Below are positions 10,129-19,942 of a stretch of 64,000 nt of DNA, piece by piece. Location: the NCBI GenBank assembly GCA_002633025.1, contig NMRB01000248.1:164119-228118 (forward strand), given 5' to 3'. Numbering within the stretch: the stretch's first letter is position 1; the number at the start of each line of letters is the position of its first letter. A program made the position numbers and the translations under genes. The notes under the pieces were generated by a model. The model had not been told where the DNA came from. It was given only the letters and a program-made list of their open reading frames with translations, and did not search any database. This DNA comes from Notospermus geniculatus (Eukaryota; Nemertea; Pilidiophora; Heteronemertea; Lineidae).

Positions 10129-11030
10129 TGATATTCCTCCATAACCTAGCTCTACATGTTCTTTCCAAGGATCTGGAAGACCCCCGATTTCAATAATTAC
10201 GAAACAAGAAACGAAGACGTTTATCTCGAATTTGTATTTGTTCATTACGTAGCAGGCCAATAGGGCCAAGATTACAATTATAAATGCCTCTCGCTACCTA
10301 CCGGTGGATCTGAAGTACAGTCAAACATAAAGGTTGTTGACAAGTTGTTTGATTAACCCGGTCTGTCTGCATGTTTCGCGACTGTTCGGATGACTATCCT
10401 ATGTGTCTTGCATGAGGGCCCCTGTGTTCACAGCTGTTTCCACAAGCAGTGAAATGATGGTACCCCTGTCTGCCACAAGATGATAGAAAGTTCTTGGAAT
10501 GTTTATCAGAGGGATTTTCACACCTCTTAAACTAAGCAAACATGTGTGTAATTAGTCAACACACACTGCTTGCAGGCTGGGTCCCCTGCTGTATGTAGAT
10601 GTACGTACATGCTTTTGTATACAGTACAGTAGAGGCAGGCTTTTATAAAAATGTTGAGTTTGTAGCTAGTTTTTGTGAGAAACCTTCATAAAATGAGGCT
10701 GGGGTAATAGCGACTTAATATTCGTTTTCCTGACTGTTTCAGTTTCCAAACTTAAACATATTGATTCTATTTATCTATGCTTTATTGGAAAATGTTGAGT
10801 GTGTAGCTAGTACTGTGCGAATCTTAAAGCACCACGGTATTGCCACTTTCTGTCGACAGCCGGCGCCACCGTACCCGTTCTCCAATACTACAGTAAAGCC
10901 TTTCGCCCCAGTGTTGGAGAATGTATGATAACACTACAATGCACATAGTAGCATGCGTAGTTTACCAAGTCGTCAATAGAGGTCCCCGGAGGTAAAGGCT
11001 AATTCCCCAAAGCGCGAGGGACCTTGATTA
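10129..11030. other. No gene seen
   Basis: Non-repetitive sequence apart from 10880-10930 (CCTTTCGCCCCAGTGTTGG), which recurs inverted near 52610, so it is part of a dispersed repeat. No exon with good splice sites or a recognisable product. Confidence 0.45.
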
Positions 11031-11034
11031 ATAT

Positions 11035-11076
11035 TCATGTATGACGTCATATCAATGTATGACGTCATATCAATGT
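11035..11076. promoter_or_regulatory. Duplicated CRE-type palindrome
   Basis: ATGTATGACGTCATATCA occurs twice in direct tandem. TGACGTCA is the consensus for CREB/ATF dimers. It sits beside a LINE remnant; a regulatory role is only a possibility. Confidence 0.35.
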
Positions 11077-11080
11077 TCTA

Positions 11081-11545
11081 CAAATGAGGTAGAAGACGAA
11101 GAACATTTTTTCACCAGTTGTAACAAATACGAAAATGAAAGAGCCATACTCTATAAAGAAATTGATGAGATTTGTAAAAAAAATTCACATGTCTAGACAA
11201 CCACAATAAGTTCTTGTGGCTATTTTCAAACGAGGACTCTCGAATTTGTACTTTGGTTGCACAATACCTGGACAGCTGCTTCAGGCAACGTAATTAGGCC
11301 CCGGAATTAGGCCTGGGCTATTATAGCCCTTCGTATTTTAAGGGATGCACTGGACCTGACATTTCATGATTTTACCGATCACGGCACAACATTGTAAAAT
11401 ACCTTTCGTTGTTGAACATGTACATTGCTTCTGTATTTTTATATATTCTCCTGTTATACTTGTAATCAAAATCATTGTATATATTTTCTGATTATTATTG
11501 TTGCCTCTCGAAGGCCTTTCGATTCAATAAATAATTCTAATTCTA
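11081..11545 (+). mobile_element. LINE 3' end remnant
   Basis: From 11085 the plus strand reads EVEDEEHFFTSC, the zinc-knuckle-like tail found at the C-terminus of many LINE ORF2 proteins, then after one frameshift FLWLFSNEDSRICTLV. A 3' UTR follows and ends in (AATTCT)n at 11525-11545, a typical LINE microsatellite tail. Severely 5' truncated. Confidence 0.7.
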
Positions 11546-11997
11546 ATTCTGATAATAAGCAAGAAGTCAATCTCCAGAATTCACGAATTTTCGACCCCAA
11601 CCGGGGTCTTTTTCAAGTGGAACTTTACAATCTGAAACTCTAGAAAAGACTGAGCTGAAACCAAACTGTAGAACTAACACCTGTGTAGACAGGATGAGTA
11701 GGCAATTAAGGCAAGGAAAATGTCCAAGCACCACAGGTGGTTGCTGGACCTAATTAAAGAGGAACCGACGGGAAATGCTTAAATCCTACAACAAATGCCC
11801 CATAATTTAGTTTGTTATTATATTAATCATAACAGGGCACTGTCTGAGTGAACTAATGCTCTCTCGCATCAAAATACCGTTATTTTGGCGAGTGTACGAA
11901 AATAGCGCTAAAAACAATCAAAATGCGCGCGAAATATTTTAATTAGCCTGGCTACGTCATTCCTAGATGTAAACAATACTGGCACTAAGCAGAAACA

Positions 11998-14068
11998 ATG
12001 GCGGACAGTGTTGCGGATTCCTCAAGTTCGTCCGATTCCAGCAGCGATTATTCTGCATCTAGCGATGTTGATGCGACTTACACCGATGATGACGACGGTC
12101 AGATATCTGAAGATGGTTTTGAAATAGATTTTGGGAACTTTGGCCCTTATATGTACGAGCCAGATGCAGATGAAGACGAGGACGGCCGCAACGGAACTGG
12201 AGATGAAGATGATGATGATATGCGCTGGCGTTTGGACGTTAAACGGCTAAAAGATTGGTACGTGCACCTCAGATCCCGAATATTATTTCTCTCCAAGAAG
12301 TGAGACTAGATTCCCGAAGGTTCTACACAATTACAGCGAGCTGAAATTGACTGTTCGGGCAATAGGCCTAGGCATGATAGGCCTTGGCTGATGTAAACAA
12401 CGAAGTATGGCCTCTGTGTCCTGACCAGTGTATTTTACTGTATATCCGCTGTACATCAAGCCTCTCAAATGCACATGACCATTCCTGCTGCATACAGCAT
12501 AGCCTTTTTATAGGCCTAGGAAGTGCTGCTGCTGTTTTTATATATCGCTGCACAGCCCCAGCTTACGGACAGTGGCCAATGAAGGGATAAATCCAGTCTA
12601 ATGAAGGGACAAAGCCAGTGATTTCAGTTCCATTCATTTTATTAACATTTCAACAAAAATACACTTCCATCTTATAGGTATAAATTTAAGTAAACTAGAC
12701 TCAGCAGTGTCACACCAAGACCAATACCATGGCACCGGTTCCCCTCCTCAATAAGTGTTGATCAAGGTCCCACTCTTTTACTTACTATACAAGTGGAAAT
12801 GAAGATGATGATGATATGCGCTGGCGTTTGGACGTTAAACGGCTAAAAGATTGGTACGTGCACCTCAGATCCCGAATATTATTTCTCTCCAAGAAGTGAG
12901 ACTAGGTTCCCGAAGGTTCTACACAATTACAGCGAGCTGAAATTGACTGTTCGGGCAATAGGCCTCGGCATGATAGGCCTTGGTTGATGTAAACAACGAA
13001 GTATGGCCTCTGTCTGTGTCCTGACCAGTGTATTTTACTGTATATCCGCTGTACATCAAGCCTCTCAAATGCACACGACCATTCCTGCTGCATACAGCAT
13101 AGCCTTTTTATAGGCCTAGGAAGTGCTGCTGCTGTTTTTATATATCGCTGCACAGCCCCAGCTTACGGACAGTGGCCAATGAAGGGATAAATCCAGTCTA
13201 ATAAAGGGACAAAGCCAGTGATTTCAGTTCCATTCATTTTATTAACATTTCAACAAAAATACACTTCCATCTAATAGGTATAAATTTAAGTAAACTAGAC
13301 TCAGCAGTGTCACACCAAGACCAAGACCATGGCACCGGTTCCCCTCCTCAATAAGTGTTGATCAAGGTCCCATTCTTTTTACTTACTATACAAGTGGAAA
13401 TAAACTACCCAAATTCATTGCAGCTCATCAAGTCCTCCCTTTCCCCCTCCTGGATTGTACATGGTAACAACCACCAGCCCCAGGTAGACCCCCTCCCTGT
13501 ACCACATACAGCCTACATTACAAAGAACCCATTCCCATGCAAGTCCCCCCACCCCACCCCATCACTTCGGCCTGTGGGCCTGATAGTTCCCCCAGGGTGC
13601 AATTACTTATCATTTGTTGCTAACTATACTAATTTGTATTTTCACTTCAGGTGCACATGTGGAAACTGCCAACCGATGGAGACGGCAAGAGAATGTCGGT
13701 GTTGCCAGAGTTTTGAGCAAGTGAAAGGAAAGTTGGCAGCACTACCGCTAAACGAGGGTGAGAACGCACCCAACTGCATTACGAACCACCCAGGCTTCAG
13801 TCCTGTTTGCCTGAACGAATGGACTCTCGATGTTGCTTGGTTATTTTACAAGCAACAATATGGTGCCAAAGCATTTGATGGACCACACAATGCAAGAATG
13901 AGACACACTGCCTACAGACAATTAGTCAGGATGTGTTGGGGATATGTTGGACGCCACAATAGGATTATTCTCCCTGCGTGTGCAGTGCTTTGTATCAGAG
14001 CCCATTACCCCCCGCCGGGTTATGAGGAAACGTTCCATTTCAAAGGATTTCAGCCGTCGGATGCGTGA
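11998..14068 (+). CDS. Transposon-borne P2X7 C-terminal (ballast) domain protein
   Basis: Two exons, 11998-12257 and 13651-14068, joined by a phase-2 intron (ATTG|GTACGT donor, TTCACTTCAG acceptor), give 225 residues. Residues 1-86 are acidic and Ser/Asp/Glu-rich. From W87 the protein reads WCTCGNCQPM, with C102, C104 and C105 following, then NCITNHPGF, later RMRHTAYRQLVRMCWG, ILPACAVLCIR and a final GFQPSDA. This order of Cys clusters and motifs is that of the cytoplasmic ballast domain of vertebrate P2X7 receptors, which binds zinc and guanine nucleotides. There are no transmembrane helices and no P2X extracellular domain, so it is not an ion channel. It lies inside the Kolobok inverted repeats, tail-to-tail with the transposase. 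Its function there is unknown; nucleic-acid or transposase-complex binding is speculation. An alternative donor exists in the duplicated copy near 12853. Confidence 0.85.
12205..13396. repeat. 596-bp tandem duplication inside the cargo gene
   Basis: The block from GAAGATGATGATGATATGCG at about 12205 recurs from about 12801, offset 596 bp, with only a few differences. Each copy includes the exon 1 end with the splice donor, so the intron has two alternative donors. Confidence 0.9.
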
Positions 14069-14086
14069 GACTTGAACATGTTGAGA

Positions 14087-17000
14087 TCAGTACTTCTGCC
14101 TAGGCCTTCTTTTTCGCTGAGGTCGTGTTGAATTCGACTTGGTCTTGAAACGAGACTTGAACTGTTCTACCGCATCGTCAAGATTTGGTCGCACGCATGC
14201 TGCAGACAGTGGGGCAGGCTCAGCTCTCCGGGTGCTTTTGTTACCTGATGTCACAGAATTCATCAGATTTTGGAAGCAAGATTTTATGTAGTCTGCAAAA
14301 TAAAAAGATAAAGGGAATGAATACCTTTTTGGAAATATCACTATGTTGTATTATTTTTCCATTTTGTGTGTGTTTCATCCCCCCCCCCCCATCAGCAGTG
14401 CTCAGTTATCAGTTCAAAATGCAGTGATACAACAACATTAATGACAAGGAAGTACAATTGTCGAGTAACAGAAAGCAACTTACTGTATGTGGCATTGACC
14501 AGAATTTTCTTCACTGTATATCCGCCACTCTTTTGCTTAGGGAAGTCAATTTTGTGGCGACCCTTTCCTGTAGCTGTGGTTGCCTGTGGCCTTCCTGCAT
14601 TTTCGTTGTAGTGCAGAGCTGCAAGCTGTGTGCTAAAAAAACAAGAGTATGTAATGGTGAAACAATGGCATGGCTGATTGATAACTGTCTGCAAACTTGC
14701 ATGACCAATGTTGAGACACAGATTTGAGAATCGACAGATGCAAGTTGTTTTCAAACTCACCGACTGGTCATGCCACTATGCGAGAACTTAACCATTTTGG
14801 GGGCGAAGTGGTTAACAACGCTGTTGTAGGCTTCAACACCGCTTGTTTGGCCCAGTGGTGACATCTTCATTACATCATTCAGGAATGTCTTCTTGGTTAG
14901 GACATCGAAGAGTTCATCACCGGCTTTTGTTCCTGCAAAAGAAGAGTTAATTCATGCATCAAAAAATTATCACAATATGAAAATCAGTTCAGTACCTGAC
15001 TAGAGAGTTTTCTACTCTCATAATACGGTAGTAGGCCTACATCTTGATATTTACCTTCCCTGAGCCACTTCTTGTTCCCTATTGGACCATGAAAGCACTT
15101 GTCGTGGCGGTCTTGAATATGATCCACACATGCAAGCCATTTCTTTTTAATGCCTTCACCATCTCCTTCTGGTGTCGACATTACCGCCCAGTACAAGTGG
15201 TACTTGAGGCTCTTGATCCAATCTCGAATTGGTCGAAGAGCAACCTTCTTCGACATCTTCTCTAGTTTCTTTCCAAGTCCTATTAAAAGAAAGTTCAGTT
15301 CAGGAAAAAAAACAAATATTCAAGCCTACAGAGAAGAAAACATCCATTTTCAAAGAGACTGAAATGAACTTCCAAATCAAACGATGACTGCATCATAGGC
15401 CTAATCACTAGCAGCTGGGCAAAAACTCCCTACCTTTCACAATATGCCAGCAGTCGTAATAGTGCCGCACTTTCCACTTTTCCCTGATCCACTTGCCAAC
15501 TTGTCTATGGCGATCTGTTACAAGGGCCTTCACCTTGTGGCCATCAAACACTGCTTTGCTTCTCTTGAGACCTTCAAGCTCCATATGGTAGGCACCATTT
15601 ACTTCATTGCTCTATAATTGAATTGGAATATAGGCCCTTAGCTCGATATAACTTAATGAGAAGTCCTACATGTAGGCGTACATGTAGCTTCAAAAGAAAA
15701 GTGACATTGTGGTTTTCCTCCTGCTGCAAATTGTAAATACATGTATTGCCCAGTACTATTTGACGAGCGAGCATTCCTCAAATATTCTAAAGGAGACAAT
15801 GTTTCAAAGAGACAAGGTTTACTGTACCTGAACTAGCTGGGTATTCAAAACTTTGTTGATGTTCATTTCCATCATAACATACGTGCCAAATTTTGCGCTA
15901 TGCCCCATGGAGTCGCAGCGAGCATCACCACCTAGGACCAACTCCTAAAGCCCAAGACTACACAAAAAACAAAGCAAATTTTACAACAAAAGCCAACTAT
16001 GGTGGTAGTTGGCACTCAAAGTCAATGAAGTAAAATTTTACACTGTGGTAAAGCACTCTAACCAAGAAGGTCAGTGTTAACCATGTGTTGATCACGAGGT
16101 ACTCCGAAGTTTACTTTTTAGTTTGGAGGGAAAGTTACGACATAATCCAGTCCACCTACTCACCTTGTATCTGCTGGACCTCATGCAGACTGCTGACACT
16201 GGCACTGTCACTCACAGAGCCATGCTGTTCTGTCAACCTGCGATATAACAAAGTGCACATTCTTAAAAATATGCAGCCATCAAACAGTCAAACATGAAAA
16301 AATTAGCCCAGGCCACCTCAACCTGAACAACAGGGCACAAGCCTCCAACTTCAACCTGGCGACCTCAAGTTTCGCAGTGTCTCTCGGGATTCCCTGTACT
16401 CTGTACAAGTGCATGTAAAATCATGAGAGTCACGAGTCAAGTGTTGTGAGTTACTTGGGGGGCACTCCCAAGGTTCTCAATTCACGCGATGCAATTGGCA
16501 GGCCTACCATAAATATTCAATCATGCTGACTTGATTTTATTCAGTGCTAGAAAAGTACATGTAGCTGTTTTCATCGCCATTGGCTATCTATTTGGCTATA
16601 AAGGATTTTGTCAATTTCGCCAATTGGCTACGAAAATTCCTTGATTTTCACCATTTTAATTGCCATAAGTCCTTTCTATTTCCATTGGCAGTAGCTCAAT
16701 CATAGATATTTGGCTATTGAAAGTTTGTAGACATTTAGCCAAATGGCTACCTTTGAACAACTGAACTTTTCGAGCACTGAAATTTTATCCCCATCAGATT
16801 GATGACATGAATGAATGTGAATAACCTAGGCCTTGCTATGGTCAGGGGTCCTACATTGTAGTATAGGCGTTTGTTTTGTTAGAATAAAAATAACAAGTTT
16901 CACATAATCAAATTTTGCGCTATGCCCCATGGAGACCAACCTAGGACCAACTCCTAGGACCAACTCCTTGTCGTTCAGTGACACAAGCAATTGTGACTGT

Positions 17001-19605
17001 TCCTCTCTCCAGGTTTTCCACAGCATCATGCAGATATTCTGTTTGATGGCGGAAGAACGTTCGAGGAGTTGTGGCCTGGACATGAAGTACACTGAAAAAG
17101 AATTCAGTAGAAGATGAGAACCACAAAACTGATGAATGATATGGCAACACATACCCTCACTGACTGAAACACTTACCTGAGAAATCTGAAAATCTTGCTT
17201 GGCAGCGAGCCAGTGAAGAGAATCCCCCCGCTCAGCAGAATATTCATTACAGGCATCCCTGCCACACATGGCATGTTCGTCCAGTTCCGTACTGTGCCAC
17301 ATTTGGTGCAAACCGCATGAATGGCCAAGAAGGTCCCTTTTACTTTCTTACTGCATTTAGTCTTGTTATTGCACTTTGTACAAGTTTCAAAGAGTTTCAG
17401 CAGAGCAGTTTCAAATACAAAAAACTTCGGCTCTTCAAGGGGAGGTAAGTCCTTGCGGCTGAAATAAAAAAACGAAACCAACAATAAATCAACAAATATT
17501 TTCAACAAAAGAAACAATGACAGTGTGAAACAGAAAAGAGGAAGAATTAATGGAAATAAAGAAAGCCTGGATATACAACAATACTAGACCGAACACTGTC
17601 CTGATTGAAAATACTACGACAGACGCAAGCAAATGCATAAAACCATCATGGCGCCCGCTGGTCTATATTTAGCTCGGGGAAGCCCTTTAGGCAAAATAGC
17701 AATTGTATCACCGTTCACAGCCCGTTTGAGGCATTTAGCTTGCATGGGTTTTTAGGCAGCAGTAAGCTGTTTGCCTTCAAGCAGAGCAGTTTCAAATACA
17801 AAAAACTTCGGCTCTTCAAGGGGTGGTAAGTCTTTGCGGCTGAAATAAAAAAACGAAACCAACAATAAATCGACAAATATTTTCAACAAAAGAAACAATG
17901 ACAGTGTGAAACAGAAAAGAGGAAGAAGTAATGGAAATAAAGAAAGCCTGGATATACAACAATACCTCATTTCCTTAAAAGCAGATCCACATTCATCAGA
18001 TCTCCCGATATATCGCTCTCTGATGCATCAGGAACATAATCAGGGTCATCCTTAGTGTTTTTGTCAATACTCTCTTCCGGTTCTGAGTCGAAGGCCGTCG
18101 AGTTGTTCGTGATGATATGACTAGGCCCAGGGACCTCGTCACTTGCTGGCAGTGGCATCAATGCAGGAGTGTCAGGTTTTGCAATGGCCTGGGGCTCAAT
18201 GATTGGAGTGAGTATCTCACACTGGATTGCAATGGACCTGTAGGGGGGTCTCTTCCACTTACTCGTAGTCTGAGTTCCTAAGATATAAGAATAGAATATT
18301 TGACATTTAACCGCAACTGTACAGAAAATGAATAAGGCATAATGTGGATAACTTTTTTTTCTGAGAAACTGCAACAATCATCGACACAGCCTTTCTATAC
18401 TATCAATATCCAAGATATCGGAAATCAGTCTTGCTGTTTTCATAGCAGACCTTGTAAATACAAATTTAGATAACATACTATACTAGTACATGTACACATT
18501 CATACACACCTTTTGATACGGAAATCAGTCTTGCTGTTTTCATAGCAGACCTTGTAAATACAAATTTAGATAACATACTAGTACATGTACACATTCATAC
18601 ACACCTTTTGATTTCTCCTGTTTTGTTTTCTCCTGACAATTGCAAGTACATGTACATAAGAGAGTTTGCACTCCCTGGTCACGTGGAGTGTCGGGTAGGA
18701 GTGATTCCTCTGGCATCAGATCATCGGCTCCAACTGACTGTGGAGCAATCTCTTCTGCACGTGTCTCTATGAGCAGGTCTTCCACAAGACGACGGCGTTT
18801 TCGCTTCTCAAATGCACCTCTTGGTTTTGGGGTTTCATCAACGATAATTGTTTGCGAACCTGCTGCACTAGGTGTTGCTGTAGGGCCAGCAGCGGGGGTC
18901 ACACATGGAGTTTCAATATGTATCGTGGGGATGGCATCTTTCTTCAGCATTAGTCTGAAAATACAATATTTTTGTCATTCACTTTCTTGATCCAAAGAAG
19001 GCCCTTATATATAGTACACTGTACAGAACAGAATTAGGCGGAGGGGGGGCTAGAAGGCCTAGCCTCTGTAGGCCTGCGCCTACCTACCGTGGGAGTATAC
19101 CGGTACCGGTTCTGTTGACTAGACATCAAATATTTTTATGAGGACCAGGCTTTTTATTTTGTCATGTCTGCATTAGGCCCATGCATGCATCTGATCACGC
19201 TGTGCACACACACTTGACACTGACTGACTCAGTGACTGACACTGCTGACTGCACTCACACTGACATGACTGACTGTGCATCCACCCCAGTCCCATTCGAT
19301 TCAGCATGTTCAGCACTAGGCCTAGGCCTAGCAGACGGTGAATTTGAAGTTTCCGATCGAGTAATCAATCAAGAGTCTCACCTTTTCGAGAATCCATCCT
19401 CATACTGCAGAAGATTCTCGAAGCAATCACGGGTAAAGTGGCGATAACACAGCACTGTCCTAGCGTGTACATCCTGCCCATCCAAATCCTTGCGTTTTCG
19501 ACGCACAAAATCGATCCATTTTTTACGGTAATTTTCATCCCTAGGTAGTTCAAACAAACGATTGTCCGTGTGGCTGCAATTAACAGCCACACACCTTCGC
19601 GGCAT
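14087..19605 (-). CDS. THAP-domain Kolobok transposase (multi-exon, apparently frameshifted)
   Basis: Exons read from the minus strand: 19605-19382, 18954-18605, 18277-17966, 17458-17177, 17091 to about 16967, 15944-15828, 15611-15434, 15279-15055, 14932-14761, 14632-14484, 14292-14087, nearly all with GT-AG borders and matching phases. Exon 1 encodes a C2CH THAP zinc finger (MPRRCVAVNCSH ... LCYRHF). Exon 4 has KFFVFETALLKLF and paired CxxC motifs. Exon 6 carries the first catalytic Asp (LVLGGDARCDS), exon 7 the second (LVTDRH ... DCWHIVK), exon 9 the Glu (SGVEAYNSVVNHFAPK). Basic tail KRRPRQK. Oddities: exon 3 needs one base added near 17990 to meet exon 4 in phase, exon 5 has one extra A near 17015, and the exon 5 end is overlaid by a damaged copy of the exon 6 start. 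The protein cuts and joins at TTAA in its family; this copy is probably inactive unless the indels are sequence errors. Confidence 0.85.
17400..17966. repeat. 183-bp direct repeats around a ~200-bp insertion in the transposase gene
   Basis: 17400-17582 and 17780-17962 are near-identical copies of the exon 4 start plus intron. Between them, about 93 bp beginning ACCGAACACTGTCC also occur inverted at about 45080-45170, beside the TRIM unit 3 relic. The upstream exon 4 copy is truncated and is not used in my model. Confidence 0.8.
18418..18611. repeat. ~100-bp tandem duplication at the exon 2 donor of the transposase
   Basis: GGAAATCAGTCTTGCTGTTT and the following sequence up to ACACACCTTTTGAT occur twice, offset about 100 bp. 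Both copies hold the exon 2 splice donor. Confidence 0.85.
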
Positions 19606-19872
19606 TGTCGAGATAAATCATGTAAATTGGAGAAAAACACCAAAAAACAGCATCTAAATCGAGAGAGTTGTGAGCTCCGCTGACACAATGCAGTGTGTGC
19701 TTAGACTGTGTATGTACAGCGATGTACAGTTGAGGATAGTCTAGGATTGACGTCACGGAAAAGTTGCTGTTTGGCGCGGAATTTGAAAATCGTTTTGGGC
19801 GTTTGGATTTTTAAAAGCGTTTTTTACCTCAAGGGGCAAATTATTTCAGATATCCTTTTGGCCTTGTTTTTA

Positions 19873-19878
19873 TTTATT
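19873..19878 (-). terminator. Poly(A) signal inside the Kolobok right end
   Basis: Minus-strand AATAAATAAA lies about 65 bases after the TRIM unit 2 stop codon, inside the transposon terminus. It could end TRIM unit 2 transcripts; this is inference from position only. Confidence 0.4.
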
Positions 19879-19942
19879 AATAAAGAGTAAACAAGACTAT
19901 TATTATCCAGTTTTATCAGCCCGTCGGTTCCTCTTTAAAACA

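Larger units (their letters stand above)
11758..19934. mobile_element. Kolobok-type DNA transposon, 8.18 kb, complete ends
   Basis: Perfect 15-bp terminal inverted repeats (AGAGGAACCGACGGG at 11758-11772; its inverse at 19920-19934) are flanked by TTAA on both sides (11754-11757, 19935-19938). TTAA duplications and a THAP-bearing DDE transposase define the Kolobok superfamily. It contains two convergent multi-exon genes: a P2X7 C-terminal-domain gene on plus (11998-14068) and the transposase on minus (19605-14087), with 18 bp between their stop codons. Internal tandem duplications at 12.2-13.4, 16.9/15.9, 17.4-17.97 and 18.4-18.6 kb and two apparent frameshifts suggest this copy is no longer autonomous. 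It landed immediately downstream of the TRIM unit 2 stop codon. Confidence 0.92.

Noticed and set aside
13355-14068. A 237-residue single-exon protein beginning at 13355
   Set aside because: The first ~100 codons are intron and duplicated sequence; the ballast domain begins exactly at a good splice acceptor in phase with the exon at 11998.
13651-14068. A P2X receptor channel gene
   Set aside because: No transmembrane helices, no extracellular cysteine-rich domain and a location inside transposon ends; only the C-terminal domain is shared.
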